Shown: piece after piece, positions 17,194-24,718 of the stretch
Layout of the letters: each line of letters opens with the position of its first letter
How positions within the stretch are numbered: position 1 is the first letter of the stretch
NCBI RefSeq assembly: GCF_030151385.1
Contig: NZ_JASLDS010000020.1
Location: 1 to 30,684, forward strand
Direction of reading: 5' to 3'
DNA: 30,684 nt
Origin: Soonwooa sp.
GTDB taxonomy: Bacteria; Bacteroidota; Bacteroidia; Flavobacteriales; Weeksellaceae
Program-made: the position numbers and the translations under genes
The notes under the pieces: generated by a model
What the model saw: the letters and a program-made list of their open reading frames with translations, nothing else
Database searches by the model: none
What the model was told of the DNA's origin: nothing

Positions 17194-18819
17194 ATGGCAA
17201 AAGAAATAAAATTCGATATCGAATCTAGAGACGCCCTAAAAAGAGGTGTTGATGCATTAGCAAATGCAGTAAAAGTAACTTTAGGACCAAAAGGTAGAAA
17301 CGTAGTAATCGAAAAATCTTTCGGTGCTCCTCACGTAACTAAGGACGGGGTTTCTGTAGCTAAAGAAATCGAACTTGAAGACAGAGTAGAAAATATGGGT
17401 GCTCAAATGGTAAAAGAAGTTGCTTCTAAAACCAATGACATCGCTGGTGATGGTACAACTACCGCTACAGTATTGGCTCAGGCAATCGTAAGAGAAGGTC
17501 TTAAAAATGTTGCAGCAGGTGCTAACCCAATGGACCTAAAAAGAGGTATCGACAAAGCAGTTATTGCAGTTGTTGAAAACCTAAAATCTCAATCTCAAGA
17601 GGTTGGAGATTCTTCAGAAAAAATCAAACAAGTTGCTTCTATTTCTGCGAATAACGATGACACAATCGGTTCTTTAATCGCTGAAGCTTTCGGAAAAGTT
17701 GGTAAAGAAGGTGTTATCACAGTTGAAGAAGCAAAAGGTACAGATACAACTGTAGATGTTGTAGAAGGTATGCAATTCGACAGAGGATACCAGTCGCCTT
17801 ACTTCGTGACAAATCCAGAAAAAATGCTAGCTGAGCTAGAAAATCCATACATCCTTTTAGTAGAGAAAAAAATCTCTTCTATGAAGGAATTACTTCCAGT
17901 ACTAGAACCAATCGCACAAGGTGGTAAATCTTTACTTATCATCTCCGAAGAAGTTGAAGGTGAAGCTTTAGCAACTTTGGTAGTTAACAAATTGAGAGGT
18001 TCTCTTAAGATCGCTGCTGTTAAAGCGCCAGGATTTGGTGACAGAAGAAAAGCAATGTTAGAAGACATCGCAATCTTAACTGGTGGTACTGTAATCTCTG
18101 AAGAGCAAGGTTTCACAATGGACAATGTAACTTTAGAAATGTTAGGTACTGCAGAAAAAGTACAAATCGACAAAGACAACACAACTATCGTTAACGGTGG
18201 TGGTGACGAAGCAAAAATCAAAGGTAGAGTTGCACAAATCAAAGCTCAGATGGAAACAACAACTTCTGACTATGACAGAGAAAAACTTCAAGAGCGTCTA
18301 GCTAAATTGGCTGGTGGTGTTGCAGTTCTTTACGTTGGTGCTGCTTCGGAAGTAGAAATGAAAGAGAAAAAAGACAGAGTTGACGATGCACTTCATGCAA
18401 CAAGAGCTGCGGTAGAAGAAGGTATCGTTGCTGGTGGCGGTGTTGCTTTGGTAAGAGCTATCGCTTCTCTTAACGCACTTAACGGTGAAAATGCTGACGA
18501 AAATACAGGTATCAAAATCGTAAAAAGAGCAATCGAAGAACCTCTTAGACAAATCGTTGCTAACGCAGGTGGCGAAGGATCAGTTATCGTTGCAAAAGTT
18601 GCAGAAGGTAATGGTGACTTCGGATACAACGCAAAAACTGACGAGTATGTTAACATGCTAGAAGCAGGGATTATCGACCCAACTAAAGTAACAAGAGTAG
18701 CTTTAGAAAACGCAGCTTCAGTATCTGGAATGCTTTTAACAACTGAATGTGTAATCACAGAAGTTAAAAAAGACGAACCAGCAATGCCAATGGGCGGCGG
18801 AATGCCAGGAATGATGTAA
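17194..18819 (+). CDS. groEL: Chaperonin GroEL (Hsp60)
   Basis: The 541-residue chaperonin forms the 14-subunit folding cage. It shows the ATP-site motifs (LGPKGRNVV near 31-39; GDGTTTATVLAQAI near 85-98), the apical domain (about 190-375) and the Gly/Met-rich C-terminal tail MPMGGGMPGMM. Length and sequence are typical and no residues look lost. Codons are strongly biased, as expected for a highly expressed gene. It follows groES, probably on one heat-induced transcript, and ends at a strong terminator. Confidence 0.98.
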   Translation: MAKEIKFDIESRDALKRGVDALANAVKVTLGPKGRNVVIEKSFGAPHVTKDGVSVAKEIELEDRVENMGAQMVKEVASKTNDIAGDGTTTATVLAQAIVREGLKNVAAGANPMDLKRGIDKAVIAVVENLKSQSQEVGDSSEKIKQVASISANNDDTIGSLIAEAFGKVGKEGVITVEEAKGTDTTVDVVEGMQFDRGYQSPYFVTNPEKMLAELENPYILLVEKKISSMKELLPVLEPIAQGGKSLLIISEEVEGEALATLVVNKLRGSLKIAAVKAPGFGDRRKAMLEDIAILTGGTVISEEQGFTMDNVTLEMLGTAEKVQIDKDNTTIVNGGGDEAKIKGRVAQIKAQMETTTSDYDREKLQERLAKLAGGVAVLYVGAASEVEMKEKKDRVDDALHATRAAVEEGIVAGGGVALVRAIASLNALNGENADENTGIKIVKRAIEEPLRQIVANAGGEGSVIVAKVAEGNGDFGYNAKTDEYVNMLEAGIIDPTKVTRVALENAASVSGMLLTTECVITEVKKDEPAMPMGGGMPGMM

Positions 18820-18842
18820 CAATCAGCGATCGACGCAATATA

Positions 18843-18874
18843 CAAAACCTTCACTTTCGAGTGGAGGTTTTTTT
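18843..18874 (+). terminator. Intrinsic terminator of groESL
   Basis: AACCTTCACT and AGTGGAGGTT form a stem with one G-U pair around a TTCG tetraloop, a very stable type, followed by seven T. It begins 24 bp after the groEL stop. Confidence 0.92.
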
Positions 18875-18884
18875 GTTACATTTG
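18855..18884 (+). promoter_or_regulatory. Promoter of the delta-60 gene, overlapping the groEL terminator
   Basis: TACATTTG (18877-18884) is a perfect -7 box. The terminator loop TTTCG (18855-18859) sits 17 bp upstream, in the place of the -33 element. Transcription would start about 10 bp before the ATG at 18900, giving a very short leader. Confidence 0.5.
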
Positions 18885-18899
18885 TTTAAAATCCTAAAT

Positions 18900-20330
18900 A
18901 TGATAAAAAAATACTCTTTAATCTTTTTATTAATTATTTTTCTACCAGTTAAAATAAACTCACAATTTACATTAGACAATTCTTTCATCACTGGAATTGG
19001 TTTCGACAATGCGGTTTATGATATTGTCGAACAAAATGATGGAAAAATAATTGTTTCGGGAGCATTCAAAAACTACAATGCAACGGCAGCTGGACATCTA
19101 GTACGACTCAACCTTAACGGAAGCATTGACAATAGCTTTAACATTGGAGTAGGTACCGACGACCATATTTTCAAAACGCAAATACTTCCTGATGGAAAAT
19201 TATTAATTGGCGGCGCTTTTAAAAATTACAATAATGTACCAAAAGCTTTGATAGCAAGATTAAATACAGATGGAACATTAGACAATACATTTAATCTTAA
19301 CTTCAATTCTCCAGCTTCTTTTGATAATGTATATAATTTTAAACAATTATCGGATGGACGAATTTTTGTAATGGGCGATTTTAATAAAGCAAACAATCAA
19401 AATGTAACAAGACTTATTTTAGTAGACAAAAATGGTAATCTTGATAATAGCTTTACTCTTGATTCCAAAATAAAAGGCTCTGTTCGCGAAGTACAATTAG
19501 ATAGCGATAATAGAATATATATATGTGGAGAATTTAATCTAGGAACAGATATCAACAAAAATATCGGAATTTTTCGCTTACAAGACAATGGAGATATTGA
19601 CGAATCTTTTAATTTAATTATTAATAGCAATAACATTAATGTCTCCACGAACACAACAATTGAAAATATGCAATTTCAAGATGATAATAAAATCCTAATC
19701 ACAGGAAATTTCAGAAGACTTAATGATGTTATATGCAACAATATCGCTAGATTAAACAATGATGGTACAATTGACCACAGTTTTAATAATATGGGAAGTG
19801 GGCTTGCAATCAATGACCATATACTTATTAACTATAAAATTGATAACAATACTTACATCTTGGGTGGCACTTTAACAAAATACAACAGTCAAAATGTTTT
19901 CAATTTTGTGGTAATCGATAAAAATGGAAATCTCAAAAATTACTTCAACCCCAACCAAAATATGTTTCAAAATGGAGATACCTGGACCATTATCAAAGAC
20001 AAAAACAATCGCATACTAATAGGTGGTGCCTTTATAAAGTACAATTCTAGTTATCGCGGTGGTATAGTCAGATTTAACCCTTATGATTTTTTAGGCGTTG
20101 AAAATCTTACAGCAGTACATCTAAAAATATTGGAAAATCCTGTTAAAGATTGGCTAAAAATCGAAGCGAATGAAACTATCAAAAACATCGAAATTTATTC
20201 AACATCTGGCGAACTCCTCAAAACATCTACTTCAAAACAAACAAATGTTTCCGAACTACCACCATCAATGTACGTTCTGAGAATTAACACTAAAAACGAA
20301 ACTATCACTAAAAAAATAATTAAGAAATGA
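18900..20330 (+). CDS. T9SS-secreted delta-60 repeat protein
   Basis: The start is the ATG at 18900; an upstream GTG at 18861 lies inside the groEL terminator and would put 13 extra residues before the signal peptide. The 476-residue product has a signal peptide (MIKKYSLIFLLIIFLPVKINSQ). About seven delta-60 repeats of 50-60 residues follow (pattern: D.SF...GF...V......Q.DGKI...G.F..Y), predicted to form a beta-propeller-like surface fold. The last 70 residues (LKILENPVKDWLKIEANE...IEIYSTSGELLKTS...MYVLRINTKNETITKKIIKK) are a type A T9SS sorting domain. The protein is thus exported and anchored or released at the surface; its role is unknown. Confidence 0.88.
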   Translation: MIKKYSLIFLLIIFLPVKINSQFTLDNSFITGIGFDNAVYDIVEQNDGKIIVSGAFKNYNATAAGHLVRLNLNGSIDNSFNIGVGTDDHIFKTQILPDGKLLIGGAFKNYNNVPKALIARLNTDGTLDNTFNLNFNSPASFDNVYNFKQLSDGRIFVMGDFNKANNQNVTRLILVDKNGNLDNSFTLDSKIKGSVREVQLDSDNRIYICGEFNLGTDINKNIGIFRLQDNGDIDESFNLIINSNNINVSTNTTIENMQFQDDNKILITGNFRRLNDVICNNIARLNNDGTIDHSFNNMGSGLAINDHILINYKIDNNTYILGGTLTKYNSQNVFNFVVIDKNGNLKNYFNPNQNMFQNGDTWTIIKDKNNRILIGGAFIKYNSSYRGGIVRFNPYDFLGVENLTAVHLKILENPVKDWLKIEANETIKNIEIYSTSGELLKTSTSKQTNVSELPPSMYVLRINTKNETITKKIIKK

Positions 20331-20376
20331 TATCTTAGAAAATCAATTACCAAACATACTAAAACAACGGCAAATT

Positions 20377-20511
20377 TTTGGGCGCCATTTCCAGCTGTCA
20401 CTACTCGCTTTTTTTGAGGTGGTTAATTCAGGTTACTGAGCGAAGTCGAAGTACCGAAAAGCCACCTCAAAAAAGAGCTCAAACACGCCGTTCCATCTGG
20501 GGCGCAACAAC
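20377..20511 (-). ncRNA. Flavo-1-like structured element, copy 1
   Basis: Read on the minus strand it begins GCGCCCCAGATGGAACGGCG and ends with GCTGGAAATGGCGCCC. The outer helix is GCGCC/GGCGC plus CCAG/CTGG with a small bulge. The inner helix is the poly-T/poly-A arms extended by GAGGTGG/CCACCTC. Conserved bases between the helices (AACGG, GAGCTC, GCGAGTAGTG) match what I remember of the Flavo-1 RNA motif, common in Flavobacteria. The loop holds a second palindromic repeat (20431-20455). Whether it is transcribed, and from where, is not shown. Orientation is inferred from the Flavo-1 likeness. Confidence 0.6.
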
Positions 20512-20581
20512 AAATCCCGATTAAAATTTTGTAAACGATAGAAAAAGTATAATTCTATTCAGTAAAAAGTATCCTGCAAAT

Positions 20582-20612
20582 AAAAATCCGTTCATTAGAG
20601 CGGATTTTTGTT
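20582..20612 (+). terminator. Intrinsic terminator
   Basis: AAAAATCCGTTC and GAGCGGATTTTT form a 12-bp stem (one G-U pair) around ATTA. It lies 250 bp after the delta-60 gene, with the structured repeat between. The A and T runs allow it to work in both directions. Confidence 0.75.
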
Positions 20613-20643
20613 AATAATACAACGTAGTAAAACGCTTCTTTTT

Positions 20644-20655
20644 ACGGTTAACCGT
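20644..20655. promoter_or_regulatory. Perfect 12-bp palindrome
   Basis: ACGGTTAACCGT is a perfect palindrome about 25 bp upstream of a possible -7 box (20679) for the exported-protein operon. It is a candidate operator. No second copy was noticed in the window. Confidence 0.35.
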
Positions 20656-20936
20656 ATTTTTAAATATAGACTTTTAAATATTTTTGAACAAAACCAAAAA
20701 TGAAGAAAATGTTAAATATTAAAAATTTATTAAAAAAAATAGATTTTCGTTCCCAATAATGTTTTATCTTCACGTTTAGCATTACTAGTATGCTACCAAT
20801 TAACAATTAAAACATAAAAAAATCATTTAACAACCCGAACCACATTTAGTCGATTATTTAAAATTTAAACCAAAAATCGAATAATAATTCAAAATAAAAA
20901 ACAAATACAAACAATAAATAACATTAAAAAGTAATT

Positions 20937-21470
20937 ATGAAAAAATTATTATTAACAGCATTATTGCTAGCGACTTTCACAGTTTCATTTGCGCAAACTT
21001 CAAGAGAAGACTTCAAAGCATCAATGGAACGTATGGAAAAATTAAAAAAACTATCTGTTCCAAAAACTACAAGTATCAATACACTTGATGATCTTAATAA
21101 CAAAATCGGTTCTTCAGCGGTAGAAGCAATTTCTATCACACCACTTTTACAAAACTTGTATTACCGATCTGTGGGACAAACAAATGACGGAGTTACCGAT
21201 GTTAGTGTAAAAAAACCTACAATGAAGGAATGCGAAGAATTGGCAGCTAGAATTTTCTTACAATCCAAAAATGTTGAAGCTTTGTCTTCATCGATTACTT
21301 CTGCAACATCTGAAGCGACAAAAGTTACCAATCCACTAAAATTGGTTAAAATTACTTCTGCAGTTAACTATGCAAAAGATGCTTCTTCACTTTTAGGAAC
21401 TGAAACTTTGTTCCAAACAAAAGCCATCAAAAGCATTATGGAAACTCTTAAAACAGCTGGTAACTTATAA
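20937..21470 (+). CDS. Small exported protein, first gene of CsgG-type operon
   Basis: The 177-residue protein has a clear signal peptide (MKKLLLTALLLATFTVSFAQ) and no lipobox. The mature part is largely helical in appearance and rich in Ser, Thr, Lys and Ala, with a conserved-looking core (PTMKECEELAARIFLQSKNVEALSS near 98-122). There is no Cys pair or enzyme motif. I do not recognise a family. Its stop overlaps the next start (TAATG), so it is coupled to the CsgG-family gene. Being first, small and secreted, it could be the exported substrate or an accessory factor of that protein; this is inference only. Confidence 0.6.
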   Translation: MKKLLLTALLLATFTVSFAQTSREDFKASMERMEKLKKLSVPKTTSINTLDDLNNKIGSSAVEAISITPLLQNLYYRSVGQTNDGVTDVSVKKPTMKECEELAARIFLQSKNVEALSSSITSATSEATKVTNPLKLVKITSAVNYAKDASSLLGTETLFQTKAIKSIMETLKTAGNL

Positions 21471-22303
21471 TGATTAAAAAAATATCAATCCTACTGTTTG
21501 TATTGTGCATCAGTAGGATTTTTGCTCAAGAAGATAGTCGTACAGTCGTTGGTGTTACCGCTTTTACTTGTGACGAGAGTCCGCGTTTCGTAGGCCTTGT
21601 TACAGAAAAGGTTGTAGAGATGCTTTCTAACTCCAAGCGTTTTCGCGTTGTAGACAGAACTAGCGCCGACCGCGTACATGATGAACTAGAACTTCAAAAA
21701 TCGGAAGCTTTTATCGACAGCAAAAATCGTGTTGAAACTGGTGCAAGTATGGCAGCTGAAAAAATCATCACTGGTCATATTACTAAAATTCCGGTTTATG
21801 CCATGAAGAATTCTAATGGAACTGTTAATGGTTACAAAGCCAGTGTTGCATTCCAAATGAAGATTGTTGATGTGGCAACAGGTATGAGTACAGATGCTAC
21901 AAGCTTCGAAGGTAAAGCGAGTGAGGTGATGTTATCTCCAGAAAGCGCTGTCCAAAACGCAATGAAATCTCTTCAAGGTGAAATCAACCAGTATTTCAAG
22001 CAAAATTTTGGGATACAAGGAAAGATTGTAAAACTTCTATCTGAAGACAAAGACAAGGCAAAAGTTCTTATTAATATTGGAAAAAATGCAGGTGTAAATG
22101 TTGGAGACAAAATGGAAGTCACAATGATTGAAATCATTGAAGGGCAAAAATATCCACAAAAAATTGCAACTGTCGAAGTCGTTAATTTAGCTGGAGAAAA
22201 TCTTAGCGAAGCAATTGCAACTGATAAAAAATCATCTCAAAATATCACTTCAAACATTGGAGAAGGTAAAAAACTAGAATGTACTTTAATCACAAAAAAA
22301 TAA
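21470..22303 (+). CDS. CsgG-family periplasmic/outer-membrane-associated protein
   Basis: The 277-residue protein has a signal peptide (MIKKISILLFVLCISRIFAQ) and a CsgG/LpoB-type anticodon-binding-like fold at about 24-180. Supporting motifs are VVGVTAFTCDESPRF, a helix VTEKVVEMLSNSKRFRVVDRT, AAEKIITGHITKI, and VAFQMKIVDVATGMSTDATSFEGKASE. A C-terminal domain (about 185-277; GKIVKLLSEDKDKAKVLINIGKNAGVNVGDKMEV) looks like a small beta-barrel. E. coli CsgG is a lipoprotein pore for curli. This protein lacks the mature Cys, so it is probably not lipid-anchored and may not form the same pore. It forms a tight cluster with four other exported proteins. Confidence 0.78.
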   Translation: MIKKISILLFVLCISRIFAQEDSRTVVGVTAFTCDESPRFVGLVTEKVVEMLSNSKRFRVVDRTSADRVHDELELQKSEAFIDSKNRVETGASMAAEKIITGHITKIPVYAMKNSNGTVNGYKASVAFQMKIVDVATGMSTDATSFEGKASEVMLSPESAVQNAMKSLQGEINQYFKQNFGIQGKIVKLLSEDKDKAKVLINIGKNAGVNVGDKMEVTMIEIIEGQKYPQKIATVEVVNLAGENLSEAIATDKKSSQNITSNIGEGKKLECTLITKK

Positions 22304-22305
22304 AT

Positions 22306-22704
22306 ATGAAAAACGCAATATTACTTTTTGCTTTTGCAAGCTTAGTATTAATAGGTTGCACTAACAGAAATCACACCTCTAACATCCAAGTTGTTGATTA
22401 CAATGACGCATCAATAACGGTTAATATCTCAGATCCAAAACCAGACTATACAGCAATCTACCATTTGTTGTTCCGTGGTTTCCCAGAGAGCAACCAAAAG
22501 ACACCTTTAATTTCGACATCAGAAGAAGAAATCGAAAAACAACATCCTGAATATTTCAGAAAGTTTTTTGAAGAGAAAAGATACAAAACCTTTATCACAT
22601 CTTCTTCCAAAAACGCAAGCAAAGGTCAACAAGTTACCATCAATCTAAGAGCTTTAAAAGCAGATTTAGAGCAAAATTCAATCATTAGAAAATTCGGTTA
22701 TTAA
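22306..22704 (+). CDS. Small lipoprotein of CsgG-type operon
   Basis: I start it at the ATG at 22306, two bases after the previous stop, because this opens a lipoprotein signal (MKNAILLFAFASLVLIGC, with LIGC as lipobox). A longer frame would overlap the previous gene. The mature part of about 114 residues contains NIQVVDYNDASITVNIS, YHLLFRGFPESN and a basic helix. The FRGFPES segment stands out, but I do not recognise a family. With Cys+1 followed by TNRN it is a likely outer-membrane lipoprotein and could anchor the complex formed by its soluble neighbours. Confidence 0.65.
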   Translation: MKNAILLFAFASLVLIGCTNRNHTSNIQVVDYNDASITVNISDPKPDYTAIYHLLFRGFPESNQKTPLISTSEEEIEKQHPEYFRKFFEEKRYKTFITSSSKNASKGQQVTINLRALKADLEQNSIIRKFGY

Positions 22705-22706
22705 CG

Positions 22707-23591
22707 ATGAAAAATTTAACACAAAAAATAAGTTTAGTATTGCTTCTGATTTTTTCAGTAACCAAAATACTAGCACAGAACAATAATGTACAAACGGTAC
22801 AGCCCAAAATTATGGTAATCCCTTACGTTAGCGAAGGCGAAGACCTTAGAACTATTTTGGAAAGCGACGTAGACAAGAGAATTGCCCTTACAAAGATTAA
22901 GGAGGTTTTTGACTCTAGAGGTTTTACAACTGTTGACTTTGTTGCAAAATTAAAATCAGCAAAAGACAATCATATTTTCACATCTGATAACCAAACGGAT
23001 GTTAAAGATCAAATCGTAATGATGTCTGGCGCAGATGTGTATGTACAGGCAGAAGTTACGAAACTAGAAAGCGCTTCAGGCAACTCAGTTTCTGTAGTGA
23101 TGACTGCTTACGAAGCTTCTACTGGTAACTCTTTATCTAACAAAGTTGGACAAAGTGGCAAATTCTATACTGACGACTTCGGAAAGTTGACGACTAAAGC
23201 AGTAGAAAGCGTTTCTGACGAATTCCTTAATGTGATGCAAGCAAAATTCACGGATATTGTTAACAATGGTAAATCACTTAACATTGACATTAGCTTCGCA
23301 CAAGGTTCGAAATACAAAATGTCATCAGAAATCGCACCAGAAAATCTTCCTCTTTCAGATCAAATCGAAGCGTGGATGGAGAAAAATGCTTACAAAAACA
23401 ACTACCACATCCAAGGTACAACAGATAAGAGAATGATTCTGGACGATGTTAAAATCCCTCTGAAAGACTCAACTGGGAAAAACTACAACCCGAACAAATT
23501 CGCTTTAGAAATTTTCAAATTCTTCAAAAGCTTGAATTTGCAAACCGATAAAGACATCAAAGGAAACACAATCTACATCACTATAAAATAG
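22707..23591 (+). CDS. Exported DUF6175 family protein
   Basis: The 294-residue protein has a signal peptide (to about LAQ, residue 23). The N-terminal half reads PKIMVIPYVSEGEDLRTILE...IKEVFDSRGFTTVDF...MSGADVYVQAEVTKLES...VVMTAYEASTGNSLSNKVGQSG. This matches my memory of DUF6175 and repeats the strand/helix order of CsgG-type domains, so a shared fold is likely. The C-terminal part (about 190-294) is a second alpha/beta region ending in a strand (GNTIYITIK). No catalytic residues are apparent. It lies 2 bp after the lipoprotein gene and 5 bp before the next gene. Confidence 0.72.
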   Translation: MKNLTQKISLVLLLIFSVTKILAQNNNVQTVQPKIMVIPYVSEGEDLRTILESDVDKRIALTKIKEVFDSRGFTTVDFVAKLKSAKDNHIFTSDNQTDVKDQIVMMSGADVYVQAEVTKLESASGNSVSVVMTAYEASTGNSLSNKVGQSGKFYTDDFGKLTTKAVESVSDEFLNVMQAKFTDIVNNGKSLNIDISFAQGSKYKMSSEIAPENLPLSDQIEAWMEKNAYKNNYHIQGTTDKRMILDDVKIPLKDSTGKNYNPNKFALEIFKFFKSLNLQTDKDIKGNTIYITIK

Positions 23592-23596
23592 TAATT

Positions 23597-24535
23597 ATGA
23601 AAAAATTAATCTTATTAACTTTCCTATGCTCATATCTGTTCGGCTTTTCTCAAACGCAAGCAGATTTAGGAAAAATACAAATGTCAATTTTATTCCCCGA
23701 AGATCAATATAGCAATTACGATTCTGATATTTTGGACAAAGTTGATAGCAAACTAACACAATTATTATCCGAAAACGGAATTGTATCAACAGCTTACAAC
23801 AACGGGCTTGTGCTACAACCAAAGATTATTCTTAACAACAATGAGGTTGTCGAAGGCGGTATGCAAAACATCAATGTTACCAACATCACGTTGCAATTGT
23901 TAATGAAGCAAGACCAAACCAACATGGTATTTGCAAGCTATTCAAAACAGTTAAAAGGAACTGGAAGAGATCAATATGCGGCGCTTAACAATGCGATCAA
24001 CTCATTGGACAGCAACGATCCAGCAATCCAAAAATTCATCAGTCAAGGTACAGAAAAGTTAATGGCTTACTACCAATCTAACTGTAACCAAATTATGACA
24101 AAATCTGCCAATTTGGAGAAAAATGGTCGTTACGAAGAGTCTTTAGCACTTTTGCAATCAATTCCAGAAAAGACTTCTTGCTACAAAACAGCACAAACAA
24201 AATCTATAGAAACTTATAGAAATTTCCAAAAGAAAAACTGTGCTGCATTTATCAAGCAAGCTAAAGTCTATATCGCTGAAAGAAATTACGAAGAAGCCTT
24301 CCCTATCCTTGCTTCGATTGAGAGCACATCATCTTGCTCGGCAGAAAGCAATGCTTTGATAAAAAGTATGGATTCCAAAATCACTGCCGAAGAAAGAAAG
24401 CAATGGAACATGCAACTAAAAATGTATAACGACGATGTTGCTTTAGAAAAGCTAAGAATTAGAGCGATCAAAGATATCGCCGTTTCTTACTACCAAAGTC
24501 AAAAAAGACCAAACAGTACGATTATCGTAAAATAA
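23597..24535 (+). CDS. Exported protein: CsgG-like head plus two Cys-bracketed TPR-like units
   Basis: The 312-residue protein has a signal peptide (MKKLILLTFLCSYLFGFSQ). Residues about 24-160 look like a third CsgG-type domain: VDSKLTQLLSENGIVST, QPKIILNNNEVVEGG, VTNITLQLLMKQDQTNMVFASYSKQLKGTG, then a helix. Residues 163-247 contain two helical units with matching Cys: C163...C195 and C215...C247, each pair with 31 residues between. Each unit has a TPR-like core (NGRYEESLALL, ERNYEEAFPIL). The Cys pairs are probably disulfides in the periplasm. A helical tail ends at VK. This is the last gene of the operon, followed by a terminator 20 bp downstream. The family is not known to me by name. Confidence 0.65.
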   Translation: MKKLILLTFLCSYLFGFSQTQADLGKIQMSILFPEDQYSNYDSDILDKVDSKLTQLLSENGIVSTAYNNGLVLQPKIILNNNEVVEGGMQNINVTNITLQLLMKQDQTNMVFASYSKQLKGTGRDQYAALNNAINSLDSNDPAIQKFISQGTEKLMAYYQSNCNQIMTKSANLEKNGRYEESLALLQSIPEKTSCYKTAQTKSIETYRNFQKKNCAAFIKQAKVYIAERNYEEAFPILASIESTSSCSAESNALIKSMDSKITAEERKQWNMQLKMYNDDVALEKLRIRAIKDIAVSYYQSQKRPNSTIIVK

Positions 24536-24554
24536 TTTGGCTTAACAATTATTC

Positions 24555-24583
24555 AACTCCGTTCTTATGAGCGGAGTTTTTTA
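24555..24583 (+). terminator. Intrinsic terminator of the five-gene operon
   Basis: AACTCCGTTC and GAGCGGAGTT pair (10 bp, one G-U) around TTAT, followed by six T. It comes right after the last gene and just before copy 2 of the structured repeat. Its core CCGTTC/GAGCGG is the same as in the hairpin at 20582. Confidence 0.88.
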
Positions 24584-24718
24584 TTTGGGCGCCATTTCCA
24601 GCTGTCACTACTCGCTTTTTTTGAGGTGGCTACTTCAGGATACTGAGCGAAGTCAAAGTACCAAAAAGCCACCTCAAAAAAGAGCTCAAACACGCCGTTC
24701 CATCTGGGGCGCAACAAC
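24584..24718 (-). ncRNA. Flavo-1-like structured element, copy 2
   Basis: It is a 135-bp near-copy of the element at 20377-20511, in the same orientation, differing at only a handful of bases that lie mostly in the loop. The same outer helix (GCGCC/GGCGC, CCAG/CTGG) and inner helix (GAGGTGGC/GCCACCTC next to poly-T/poly-A) are present. The nested palindromic repeat is at 24638-24662. Similarity to copy 1 continues weakly for another 20 bp to about 24738. Confidence 0.6.

Larger units (their letters stand above)
20331..20936. other. 606-bp intergenic region with structured repeat, terminator and long leader
   Basis: It contains the Flavo-1-like element (20377-20511), a terminator hairpin (20582-20612), the perfect palindrome ACGGTTAACCGT (20644-20655) and about 280 bp of AT-rich sequence before the exported-protein operon. 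A possible -7 box TATTTTTG is at 20679-20686; if used, the operon has a leader of about 245 nt. No protein gene is supported. Confidence 0.6.

Noticed and set aside
17799..18854. Long minus-strand open frames opposite groEL
   Set aside because: They come from the strong codon bias of groEL. The translations show no domain, and the real chaperonin is fully intact.
18861..18899. GTG start at 18861 for the delta-60 gene
   Set aside because: It lies inside the groEL terminator hairpin, upstream of the promoter, and would bury the signal peptide.
22279..22305. Earlier ATG for the lipoprotein gene
   Set aside because: It would overlap the CsgG-family gene by 25 bp and put nine hydrophilic residues before the lipoprotein signal.
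20937..24535. Curli (csg) operon
   Set aside because: Only a CsgG-type protein is present. There is no CsgA/CsgB amyloid repeat, CsgE, CsgF or CsgD.
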